A DNA stretch of 64,000 nucleotides, taken from positions 1,152,195-1,216,194 of the forward strand of contig JAJEKB010021337.1 in NCBI GenBank assembly GCA_022393335.1, in the 5' to 3' direction. The notes under the pieces are model-generated. The model was not told the DNA's origin, did no database searches, and saw only the letters and a program-made list of their open reading frames with translations. A program made the position numbers and the translations under genes. The DNA comes from Macrotrachela quadricornifera. Lineage: Eukaryota; Rotifera; Eurotatoria; Philodinida; Philodinidae. Shown here one piece after another: positions 11,201 through 22,387 of the stretch; position 1 is the stretch's first letter, and every line of letters starts with the position of its first letter.

Positions 11201-14200
11201 TACAGAATTTAATGGATTTATTTTTGAAAAACGTTTTTCAATTGATGCTTCACGTGCATTATTTATAGTTGTTTCAAAATAATCATGAATATCTGATGAT
11301 ATACTTTTGCGAATATTAGTATATTTTTGATATGAACTAGCTTTTTCTAATTTATCTAAAATATCTCTAGGTGATTTTTTAGCATATTTTTCAGGATTTT
11401 TAAAATCATTTTGTTTTAAAATTTCATTAGGTAAATTATTTAATTTTCTTTTTAGTTCATTTGCTTTTTCACTAATAATATTCATTGTAAAACGAGTAGA
11501 GAATTGTTGTAGTACGGAAGTGAAAATTTCCATACTTTGTTCAGCCTCTAAAACATCTTCATTATTGATGTATACTTCAATAAAATAAAGTTCCTCGTGT
11601 AGCATATCAGATAAAAGTTTTTTAATAGATTCTTCAAAATTGTTCAAATCAGGTACGATTTTTTCGTCAATAAATTTCATAAGTTTTGGCTTATTTAAAA
11701 CAATACGAATTTTATCGATATTTTCATTGATATTTTCTGTTTGACTCGAATTATTTTCCATTTGTTTAATATTATTATCGAGATCATGAATAATCTTCTG
11801 AGTGTTTTGCATTAAATTCTTTAAAGAAATTTGAAAACTGTGTTTTATGTTATCCATCTCCTTTCGATTTATGGTATTCTCATTAATATTCTCTAATTCT
11901 ATATTTAACTTTCCATAATCTTTTTCATATATATAGTTAAGTATAGTGTCATACATTTGTCTAGTTTCCTCATTAAGTTCTGTTTGATATTGTTTATATA
12001 GAACTGCAAAACCATTTGATGAGAACGTATCAGCACAAAATTGATCTGAACTTATTAATCCTTCTGCAATATTTAATTGAATTTTTAAATCTTCATTTTC
12101 ACCTTTACGTTTATATTCTTCCATTGCTCTACTCATATTATTATATTGTTTTTTAAGTTTTCTACGCCAACTATCTACTTTTCTAGTACCATCAATACAT
12201 TCGAAAATATGTTTAAATTCATTTAAAGATAATAATTCTTCTAGACGCATTTCAAAATCTTGAGAATATTGAAAAATATTTCCTTGTTCATTAGAAGTAG
12301 TTAAATATTTGAATAATTTATCAATTTCTTTATCAAGAAAAATTCCGTATTCACTAATATATTTTTTAACTATATCATAAGTTTCAGCTGAGATTTCTTT
12401 TAAACGAATATTAGCTATTTTTTGACAATTAGTTGTATATAATAAAGCTTTATCTGCTGTAGATGCATCAAATCTATAACTAAAATCATATGATTGTTTA
12501 GTTTTTTGGTATTCATCAATAACTAATTTTTTTTCTTTTAAAGTTTCAATTAATGATTCAATACTATCGAATCCTTTTTTTTGAAGTAAATTTATTTGTT
12601 CAGGAGAAATTGAATCAGATGTTTCTAGAAAAAATTTATCGCGTTTTTCGATTGATTTTGATTGTGTTGAAGAAGAATTACTATATATCGTTTGTTTTTC
12701 TCGCTCAATTTCGGATTGAGCATCAAGATATTGATTATTTTCTATGGTAATTTCACACATAGAATCATCATCGGGATATTCAACTACTTTAAACTGATTA
12801 TCTATATTTTGTTCTTTCTTTTCTTGGTCGAATTCTTTTATCTGTTTTTTCTCAAATTCCCTATTTTCATCATTTAATTTATTTCTATCTGAAAAATTTT
12901 GTAAATTAATATATTCTTGATTTATTTGTTCAAGTTTTTTTAATTCTTCTTTCATTTGATATAAATTATTGTCTTGTAATTTAAAATTTTTTTCTATACG
13001 ATTAAAATTTCCTTGTATACTTTCAATAAAACGTTGATTTAGTGTATCTTTACATTTTTTCAATTCTGGAAGATAACGTTCTAATCCATTTAAAGATTCA
13101 ATTTTTTCAAAAATATTTTCAGCTTTACAAATATTATCAGGATATTTCAAACTTAAATCTAATTTCATTAAATTATCTTCTAATTCATGAAAATATTGAA
13201 TTAATTCATCTGTTATACGATTTATTCTTGTTTCATATGCTTCGGGAATAATTCGATTTATCCATTTAATATTTTTCAAACGTGATAATAATCGAACAAT
13301 TTTTTTATAATCTGGAGTACCTAATTGATTATCAATACAATGAAGTAATTGTTCAATATCTCGTTCTATTTGTTGCATATGTTCACGTATAGTTTCAGTA
13401 GTATGATAATATGTTCCAGTAGTTTTGAATTCAATTTCTGGAATAGTTCGAATTATATCCATGTCATTAACTAATATTTCGATATTTTCTAAAGCATTAC
13501 CTCCATTCATTTTAAACAACTCTAAAATTCTATTGTTTATTTGATCAAAATAGTTAACTATTTTATCAATAATTACATTATAAATCTCATTAAGATTTTT
13601 GATATTTTTTGCTAATTTATCATTTTTCTTTTTGAACATTTCAATATATGTTAAAATTCGATCTTCAATTGCGGAATTGTCTTTAGCTAATCGTAGTGTT
13701 TTTATACAATTTTTGATGATTTCAACATCATTTTCAGTTAGTCTAGTCTTTGATAAAATAGATTCAACTCTTTCTGAAAATTTATTCATATGTTGCAAAA
13801 ATAATCGAATAATTTCTCCATATTTTTCTTCGACTAATCCATGCAAGTGTTTATTTAGAGTTGGCAAACATTTTGATATTTTTAAAAAAATCTCAGCTAT
13901 CTTATTTAATTCATTAGTAGAAATAGGTTCATAAACAGATTTTACTAATATTTCAAAACGTTCTCGAAAACTTTCGCAGCTTTTACTATAAAATGATTCA
14001 AATTGTTTAAATTCATTTTTTAAAATGTTAAGATTATCGAAATAAATTCCAACTAATGGACTATATAAATCTTCTTCAATTAGAGCTTGACTCCTTTTTT
14101 GTTGTTCAGACTGAATATTTTGTATTAATGATTCAGATGATATTAGATCTGATCCTAGATGTTCTGCTAATTTTTGGATTTGTTGAATATATTCAATAGA

Positions 14201-15726
14201 ACTTTTGTATTCATGAACATCTTCCTGTTCTAATCCATCTTGACTAGTTAACGAACGATTAAATTTTTTCATTACTTCTGTACAATAGTCTTTAATATTC
14301 TCATTTATAAAACGTACAGCATCTTTATAAGCATCTTCAACTGTACTGTGTTTTAATAAATCTTTTAAAGTTTTCAAATTATTTAGATAATGCATTACAA
14401 GATCAATGTCTTTATGTTTCAGTGCACATCTGATATTTGCGTTATCTCTTTGTGCCTGATTTGAAATACATACACGTGTTTCTTCACTAATTGAAAATCG
14501 AAAAACTTCTTCAGGATAATTAAAAGGTTGTATATTCTTTAATTTTTCAATAATAGTTTTTGGATCTCCTTGAATAGGATCAATAATCTCACCACCGTTC
14601 TTAGTTTTATTGATCATATCGGTCAATACTGTTAGAAAGACTTTATCCGATCGCATTGAAGGATCTGTATTTACTCTCGATAGTTTTATATCAGTTAACA
14701 AAGCAGAAATATTAGTCTTTGAGGGATATTTTGTGAATGCATAAAAAATAGGATAAAGGTTTTCCTCAATTCCTTGTATCATGTTAATTAATAAATGCGC
14801 TAGTCTCTGAATGCCTTGTCCTCTATCACCTAAACTTCTATAACTTGATAGAGCAAGTATTTTGACACTCTTACATCCTTTAATAGCTTCGATAACTCCT
14901 ATACTATTAGCTATATCAACCTCTGGACCTGCTGTGTCACAAAAGCCTGGTGCATCACATAAAATGATTTCTCCCAATTCATGAGAACCAAAAATGTCTT
15001 TCAATTGAATTGTAACAGGTGCAATGTAGCGAGTTTCTGATTTATTTCGTGGACTACTTGTTACATTTTTTAATCCATGATTAGTTATAGGTCCATCTGT
15101 TGTAATATGTTCTAAGAATTTTCCAGGCTCAATTTCTACCTCAGTATTTTTCATTTTACAACCCGCAAGAAACTGAATTGTAGTTGACTTTCCTGTTCCA
15201 GTTTCTCCGATCAAAAGAATAATGTCTTTATTATGAATTAATTTACCTGCCTTTTTCGCTTTTTCAACAAGTCGCTGGATCTCTTGTACATATAAGGGTC
15301 TAATTTTAGTTAACAATTCTCTTAAAGAGCATATTATCGATGGAACATTATAATTATGAACATATCTTTCTAAATCTTGAAAATTCTCCTGAATATTCGC
15401 TGAAAATGGTTCTTGTTTATTTATCTGATCCTGAAGTTTCTGTAATAATGGATTTACTATGTTATCTTCCTGAAGAGATATACGATATTCACCTGACTTC
15501 TTTTGAAAATGCACTAGAAGTTCTATAGTGGTTTTTTCAGCACAAGGGGGTATATTAGCAAAATCTTGGCGCAAATCTTCAATTTGTAAATGGGATTTTT
15601 CTTTCTCATCGAGACTCACATTATTGGTCAGTGTTGTTGGAACAGGTATTGGATTTAGTGTTACAACTGGCAGTGGAGTTGGAGATGATGTTGGAAGTGT
15701 CGTTGGAGCTGGCGTTGAAACTGATT
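8225..15726 (-). CDS. Giant GTPase/SecA-like/VWA gene, main exon (GTPase, coiled coil, SecA-like motor)
   Basis: One uninterrupted frame of about 2500 codons. No ATG opens it. It starts at a splice acceptor with a strong pyrimidine tract, TTCTTCTCGCTTAG, with the exon beginning at 15726. After a Thr/Pro-rich linker comes a P-loop GTPase: GETGTGKST (about residues 475-483 of the joined protein), DAPG (about 559), and TKYP in the G4 position. About 1500 residues of Lys/Glu/Asn-rich coiled coil follow. A SecA-type motor then begins: GTGEGKS (Walker A, Lys about 2465), DEVD (Walker B, about 2564) and GVTGT (motif III), breaking off where the element is inserted. The family resemblance is to the SecA DEAD-like ATPase, which in bacteria drives protein export; nuclear genes of this kind are rare. 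There is no targeting signal at this exon. Biological role unknown. Confidence 0.85.
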
Positions 15727-16424
15727 CTAAGCGAGAAGAACAAAAGCAAATTCCTATCAATTGTCATATTGCATGGCAAGTATAAAAGTGGCACACTGAA
15801 ACGATATGCTCTTCGACGACTTCTTACTATCTTATATGAACGGACGACTGGTACAAAAAGCATCCAAAAGAAATGTAAAAATTATGCATCTCGGCATACG
15901 AAACTTTATTTTATCTCTCAATAAGATTTTACACGAATCCTAACATAAAGTAATCAATATATTCTTATCTCTAACAGAACTTTTAGATATTGTTGTTTTT
16001 TCAAAGAGAAAATAGTGCGTTATTTTTCAGTCTATGTTGAGATTAAAATTGAGTGAGATTGTGATCCATATCGATTTTATTCATTGAAGAAACAGATTCT
16101 AAGTTTTCTTTAATGTAGGCCTACAATATCAGCAATCTAGGTGTTTCGAGTCGATTATTAAAGCTACATTAGTCTTTATATTGGTCTATACACCTCTAGG
16201 AACGATTACTATATATTTCCAGCTAATATTAGAAAAATTTTCCTTAAAGATCAGTAATGTATTAATCATGGATCACAAAATTCAGAAATATCAGAGATTA
16301 TATTCTATAGTAGACTTCGTGATAATCAGCTTTAAAATAATATTATCGATGCTGACTAAACTTTAAATCTAGCGTATTGTGTTTGCATGCCATTTTCTCG
16401 AATGTTATGTTTATTGAAACTCAC
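15727..16424 (-). other. 698-bp intron of the giant gene
   Basis: The donor reads G|GTGAGT after the Leu-ending exon at 16425; the acceptor follows TTCTTCTCGCTTAG at 15727. Both sites leave a split codon (G + AA = Glu), so phases match. Short open frames inside are not supported as genes. Confidence 0.65.
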
Positions 16425-17328
16425 CTAAATGTGTATCAAGCATAGCTCGGATTTCTTGAAAAAGTGGTTTATATCTGATTGGCGATATCTTTCCTTTAAT
16501 TGATTCGATTCCAGTCAGCCATCCATTTTTCGTTATATTATCGGCTGCTAAACTGTAAAGATCGTGTTTTGTGTTTTCGATTTTATATTGCTTGAATAAT
16601 TGTGATATTTTTTCATAATAATACATTCGTAATGCCAAAAATAATGGTGAATTAGAATTATCCAATTGTTCTTGTAAATCATCTTCAGAAATATATTCAT
16701 CAAATTTTTTACAACCCTGTAATCCATCCTTGATAACAGAATTATATAGATCGGTAAAAACAGATGTTTCTTTCAAATATTCATCATCGATACTTTCAAA
16801 TAACAATTGTAGAATAATAGCTAAGATTGAAGATGATTTTGTATATGTAGTCCCATATTCAGCTGCATGTTGCAGAATCGATTCAAAATGATTATTCCTT
16901 TCATCTTTGATTCTATTAATAAATTCCCATATAGTCGGTTGATCGGTACAATCTGTTTGCCATTGTTGATAGATATGTTGTTTAATTACTTCTAATAATG
17001 TTGGTTTTTTAGTTGTTTCTGCTATTGAAGTAATTGAATTATTGTCAGCAGAATTATTTATTTCAGTCGAATAAACTTCAGGAGTGAGAACTTCTTGATA
17101 TTTCACTAATACTTGACGACCATTTTTCAATATGTCGAAAATAATTTGATCTTTTTCGTCTATACAATCCAATTCCAAAATTTGAGTAATTTCTTTTGCT
17201 ATTTGACTATTGATTAAAACGTTAGACGATGCCATAGCATTGGATGCTGTAGACTGTGAACTGGAATTTGTGGCTGTCGATATTACTGATATATCATCGG
17301 CATCAATCATTGACCTGTTCGTAGCCAT
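16425..17328 (-). CDS. Giant GTPase/SecA-like/VWA gene, N-terminal exon
   Basis: 301 codons plus one base, starting ATG at 17328 (MATNRSMIDADD). It begins with a Ser/Thr/Asn-rich, probably disordered segment of about 35 residues, then a mostly helical acidic region I do not recognise. The frame would read only four codons past the GTGAGT donor (to a stop at 16411), which argues for splicing. Joining to the acceptor at 15726 keeps the frame and makes this the N terminus of a protein of about 3225 residues. Alternatively it is a separate 305-residue protein; the matched splice phases and same strand favour the joined model. No promoter was identified. Confidence 0.7.
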
Positions 17329-18456
17329 AGTTACTTTTTAGAATAGCAAGTTTCGTTACTGCTAAAATAGAAAAACAAAAAACGGAAAAAAACTTATAGC
17401 CTAATAAGAGTGTCATTTTGTTTCTGATAATATAGAGCAATTATCAACTAAAGCTATAAACAAATGTACGTATACATATACTTTAATATATGTGCTATAT
17501 GACAAGAAGCTTTCATATTAGAATTATGTTTTATTTTATTTTCTCTATCAGAGCTCTACATATTGTTTTATTTATTTTTTGCTTGTTCTAGCCTTTACCA
17601 TCGTGCCTCCCCCCGGTAGTTACGTCACTAATCTTTCTATGTACCATATCCAGAATTGTAAACAGATCTTTCTTTTAAAGAAAGGTCCTCATTAACAGAT
17701 AAAAAATCTTTCACTCTACAGATAATTTTTTAGTCTTGTACTTTTCTACATGCGTTTTTTCTCTAAAGAGTGTGTTGGGAAATCTTTTCCTTGCTTTAAT
17801 CCTTGATCTATCTTTCTGATCATGTACAAATTTCTTTCAGAACAATTATTTTATATTCTTGATACATATTTGCTTCCTTTTTCTTTCCATATTGAGAATG
17901 GGCGTGAGATGAAGTTGAAGATATAACTCATGAAAAAAAAACATCTTGAAGAACTAAATATCGCTAATAAAAAGTTTTAGATATAGACTATCAAATCTAA
18001 TCATAATCAAGAGAAGAAAGAATATAGGAACTGTTAAATCTATATATATATAAAGAAAAAAGTTTGTCTCTTTATCTGTTCTTCTTTTATTTGGACACAA
18101 TGCGCACAAATCCAATGAAGTTTTGCACAGAATACTCTTTCAGCCAGGGAAAGGTTATAGGATGGCTTTCGACCCAAAATTTTCATCCTAAGAGGATGTT
18201 TCGTCCCTATTGTTGAATTTACTACAGTAAACGCCTTTTTCAGAGAACCCAGGTGAAAGAAAACGCCATCGTGAACGGCTTTAAACAATAGAAAACAACG
18301 AAAAACTACATTCGTTTTCTTTAGTCGTTTCCGTCTCATCTGAAACAACAACCATAAGGGCTGCCGCTTCTCACCGTTATCAAGCCGTATCCCGCTGATA
18401 GATTAGAATCTATTGTTTTTTGTCAAAAAAAAATGTTTTTTCAGTCTCTCTCTATA
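17329..18456. other. Intergenic, upstream of the giant gene
   Basis: AT-rich sequence without a convincing gene. From about 18044 it resembles the stretch at 23505: both open with TATATATATAAAGAA, then TGTCT..TCTGTTCTT, TATTTGGACAC and ATACTCTT in the same order, which suggests two diverged copies of one repeat family. Confidence 0.4.
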
Positions 18457-20334
18457 TATACCCCTGGAAAGGAAAAGTTAGCCACTTTGTCTAACCTTTA
18501 TTTCCGTACAGAAACAACTTATTGGAAAACTAATTATACTATTCGATAGTCCTAGTGAAGTTCTATCATAATATACCTTTTGATTATATCTAGCTTTCGT
18601 ATAGTGAAAAATTAATTGAGTGGAATGAAGATGCACGGAAAGTGAGATTCCCAAATTTTTATTTTCACATTGCTTTTCACATTCAGTATTTTCAATAAAT
18701 TTTTGACCAGATAGATATCTCGTCATAGTATAACTGTTTCTCCTGAGAATACAGTATCACAAAAAATGAAAATTTTTTCGCGTGATCGTTTTGAAAAAAC
18801 GTATTTTTTCGAAGTTTTCATTAACATTGTCACCTCTCTACTGATCAATTTTCGAGATAAAACTAGTTGTTCTTGTGGCTCATCGTATCAGCTATCACGC
18901 TGTATATTTTTGTTTGTCATGAATAACAAAATGAATGAAAAGTAAACTCTGAATTATGATTTGCTCTGACGATGCAGTTATTGATTCATTCAGTTGTTTT
19001 ATCTGTCAAAATGTTTGTTCAATCAGACGCACGAGTATTGATTATCATTTGTCTTTTGTTTCGGTTGTCGTCGATCTATTTAAGCAATATTTTTGTTGCT
19101 GAGAAAGAGTCATTCTTATTCTTTGTCTAAAGAAAAGGAGAAAATAGAGAAGGGAACAATACAAAACAGGTACACGTCCACTTTTCTGCTGATTTTAACA
19201 CAATTATTGTATTCAAAACGAACAGACATCTAACTATTAGTGAACAGTGGCGGATGATTTCATTAAGACTTGATCAAGGCTTCGGTTTTCGTGATATAGC
19301 ACATCGTATCAATTGTACACATCAAACAGTTCTCAATATTTTACAGTTATTTCAAGAAACTAATGATGTAGTAGAACGTGAAGGACGTGGCGGTAGCAAT
19401 TCGTTGAACGATAGTGATATTCATATTCTAAGACATTTATTCAGTTATCGAAGGCTATTGGGTTTTCATCCCGTTCACGTCAGAATTCAGCCCTCATTAA
19501 ATCAAAAACATGCAGATGATCGATTAACTTTTTTGTCAACAGCATATTCATGATGATTGGGGTCAAACTGTTTTTGCTTATGAAAAAGTCTTCGAGGTTG
19601 ATACTTCAGGAATTGTTTATTGGATTCCTTACGGCTGACCACGTCCAACTACGCTTCGTAGTCGAATACAATACCAAGTGGCAGTTTTTGGTGGCGTTTG
19701 GTTTAACGGTAAATCAAACTTAGTATTCACTCAAGGACGAACCAATACTTCCATTTTCGTCAAATATTTAAAAGATGGACTTCATTCGCATCGATGCGCA
19801 ATAAGAAATTATTATTTCATACATGACCTCCCAACGTGGGCACATACGATTACAGTTCACTATACATTCATGACAAACAAAAATATACAGCGTGATAGCT
19901 GATACGATGAGCCACAAGAACAACTAGTTTTATCTCGAAAATTGATCAGTAGAGAGGTGACAATGTTAATGAAAACTTCGAAAAAATACGTTTTTTCAAA
20001 ACGATCACGCGAAAAAATTTTCATTTTTTGTGATACTGTATTCTCAGGAGAAACAGTTATACTATGACGAGATATCTATCTGGTCAAAAATTTATTGAAA
20101 ATACTGAATGTGAAAAGCAATGTGAAAATAAAAATTTGGGAATCTCACTTTCCGTGCATCTTCATTCCACTCAATTAATTTTTCACTATACGAAAGCTAG
20201 ATATAATCAAAAGGTATATTATGATAGAACTTCACTAGGACTATCGAATAGTATAATTAGTTTTCCAATAAGTTGTTTCTGTACGGAAATAAAGGTTAGA
20301 CAAAGTGGCTAACTTTTCCTTTCCAAGGGTATAT
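18457..20334. mobile_element. Tc1/mariner-type relic with 468-bp inverted repeats
   Basis: The left arm (about 18457-18924) and right arm (about 19867-20334) are nearly identical inverted copies. Each carries the same spurious 82-codon open frame (18478-18726 on minus, 20064-20312 on plus), showing that the arms are young or homogenised. The outer ends lie in TATA-rich sequence (TATATACCC), consistent with TA target sites. Between the arms is a degraded transposase (19254-19850). Total about 1.88 kb. Confidence 0.8.
19254..19850 (+). pseudogene. Tc1/mariner transposase remnant
   Basis: The N-terminal part encodes a helix-turn-helix of the Tc1/mariner kind (FRDIAHRINCTHQTVLNIL). After a break in frame near 19530, the catalytic-domain remnant reads HDDWGQTVFAYEKVF, then YWIPYG-stop-PRPTTLRS, then VAVFGGVWFNGKS, and a degenerate FIHDLPTWAHT where the second catalytic Asp block (QDxAPAHT-like) is expected. 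A frameshift, an in-frame TGA and loss of the C terminus make it inactive. It lies between the two long inverted repeats of its element. Confidence 0.7.
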
Positions 20335-20549
20335 ATGAATGGTAACTTATTTTAAATGTAATGATTATTTTAAATATAACGATTATTTCTAAAAACGTAA
20401 TTATTTTGAATATAATGATTTTTTTATTTAGATTGGTCCAACACCAATACAAATGGGAAGTTATTTTAGATAAAATGATTATTCTTTTATCTAGGCTGGT
20501 CTAATACCAGTATAATTGGTAACTTATCTAAAATAAAATAATTATTTTT

Positions 20550-21323
20550 GGGCCAAATCAGGCAGAATAGGAGATTTTGGTTTTTCTGTAAAAGCTGCAG
20601 TTCAAGTACAAAAGTTTAGCATAAGCGTCTTTTATTGCTCTCATCCAACGAGAAACCGAACTTTCCTCTGGTTTCTTTAGTTGTCATAACCACAAAAAAG
20701 TGTTTCTCCAAAATTTTTGCTATATTACTCAATTTTTAGGGCATTTTGTTAAAATACGATTCGTAGACCCTTTGTTGGAAAATCGAGCTGTCTAGCGGTT
20801 TTTGGAAAGCGTCAATCCGTCTTTTAATATGATTTCAAAGAGAAGACACTTGAATGAATTTCAAGTCTAAATTTCATTGAAAATGCGCGAACATTACCAG
20901 AGATATGAACCTGTCAAAAATGGCCAATTCGCACGCTGTCACGTCGCTAACGTCAGAACAGGTCAGCTTTTTTAAAAACTACGCATATGTGCAAAAACCT
21001 TCTGATGCAGAATTTGTAGCTCAAAGTGCCGTCTACAAAATGCGCCATTAGCTTTTGACAAAATGCTTTCTATAGTCATAAATTTTTTTAGCTGAAATGT
21101 ATGAGGTGAAAAATGACGTCCTTTTTTGCATCACGTCGCTAACGCTAGTTTTTCAGTAATAATGTTTTTGAAGCAAGGGTTTTTAGGGCTGATATTTTTG
21201 GAATACGTAGTGCACTTTAGTATGTATCTGATCAATAAACAGGCAAGTGTAAGGTAACTCTCTTGGCAGAGATATATGGCGTATATTTTTACGAAGTCAC
21301 GTCGTTAACAAATGATCTGGCCC
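20550..21323. mobile_element. 774-bp element with GGGCCAAATCA ends
   Basis: It starts GGGCCAAATCA and ends TGATCTGGCCC (inverted, one mismatch), inserted in a T run of the flanking tandem repeat. Inside, CACGTCGCTAACG-type words recur (near 20940, 21133 and 21298). There is no coding capacity, so it is non-autonomous. Confidence 0.55.
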
Positions 21324-21373
21324 TTTTTTGTTTAGGCTGGTTCAACATTAATGCAAATAGTAAGTTATTTTAA

Positions 21374-21616
21374 CCCTTTCGGGACCGGTAACGTTTTAAA
21401 ACGTCATTAAATTTCACGTCATCTAGCACAGGAAAATTCGAATTTTTTTTCGTTTCTTCGAAGCAAGCGCTTTGTTATCGTCCTATATATAGTCCTTCGA
21501 TTGCTACAAAGAAGAAGATTGGTACATAAATAAATTCAAGTGGATTAACATCTCAATCATTTTTGAAAAGCTAAGAAATTTTAATTATTGTTCGAAATGA
21601 ACCCATCCCGGAAGGG
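21374..21616. mobile_element. 243-bp piggyBac-like MITE
   Basis: The left end is TTAA followed by CCCTTTCGGGACCGG. The right end, read inverted, is TTAG followed by CCCTTCCGGGATGGG. The TTAA-type target site and CCCTTT ends are those of piggyBac-like elements; one target copy has mutated to CTAA. It interrupts the tandem repeat described at 20335-21715. Confidence 0.55.
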
Positions 21617-21715
21617 CTAAATAAAATAATTATTTTTTTATTTAGGATAGTCCAATACCAATATGAATGGTAAGTTATCTTAAATAAAACAATTATTTTT
21701 TTGCTTAGAATTGAA

Positions 21716-22387
21716 GTGTTATCTCCAAAATTGACGATTAGTCGCTGATGTTTGCCTGATTTTGATGGTATGGGCAACACAGTATAGAATTGCAAATACG
21801 ATAGTATACTGTGATCGTACATCGTCGGATTTCATCGTATACGATCATATATGAGCATTGTAATGCTCGTCCTGAATAGTTATGATAGAGTCGACGAAAT
21901 GAAAGCTACTACTACCTGGTTTAAAACGTCCAAAAAACGGCGCGTTTTACACAGGAAACGGCATCGATACGGTTCATGATCATTCACCGGAAATGACCTG
22001 AAACGACGCTGTTTTCGGTCCAGCAAAACTACACATACAAATCTGGGTTAACGGATTACGGTGTTAAGCGGCGAAAAACGGCATCCGTTCATGCCCGTTT
22101 CCTGGACGAATTTAGCCGTTTTATGGTCGTTTCATGCCTTATACGGCGCCTGAAACGACGCTCGGAATCATCGACCTGGGAATTTGTGCGTATTATTGCT
22201 TCCTCAATAATTCAATAAGTAAGGTATATAAAAAAACATGGGCTTTTTGCCATAGGTCACGCGACATTTTAGGATAATTGAAAGAAAACGAATAGAATGT
22301 ATAAGATGAAGTGCAACCGCATGATTCAAAATATCCATCGAATAAAGAAAGTAAAAAGTGAGATAATACTCCATTACTCATAACCTA
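21716..22387. other. Intergenic with AAACGGC/CGTTTC-rich block
   Basis: No gene seen. The section at about 21900-22170 is rich in GAAACGAC/CGTTTC and AAACGGC words in both orientations and resembles 27660-27930. This is probably another decayed repeat. Confidence 0.35.

Larger units (their letters stand above)
20335..21715. repeat. Dispersed repeat family split by two small transposons
   Basis: Several copies of a unit of about 65-70 bp, roughly TTTAGGYTGGTCCAAYACCA followed by AATGGTAAGTTATTTTAAAT and AAATAATTATTTTT, occur at about 20335-20549, 21324-21373 and 21617-21715. The gaps between copies are exactly the two inverted-repeat elements at 20550-21323 and 21374-21616, so this was one tandem array. 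Confidence 0.6.

Noticed and set aside
12553..13934. Several plus-strand hydrophobic frames
   Set aside because: Antisense shadows of the Lys/Asn/Glu-rich coiled coil in the giant gene.
15528..15924. Plus-strand frames and a minus-strand frame (15621-15863) overlapping the start of the long exon
   Set aside because: Shadows of the Thr/Pro-rich linker and the intron; the minus-strand splice model explains the region better.
18478..18726. 82-codon open frame, identical to the one at 20064-20312
   Set aside because: It lies entirely within the inverted repeats of a transposon and has no domain; identity reflects the repeat, not selection on a protein.
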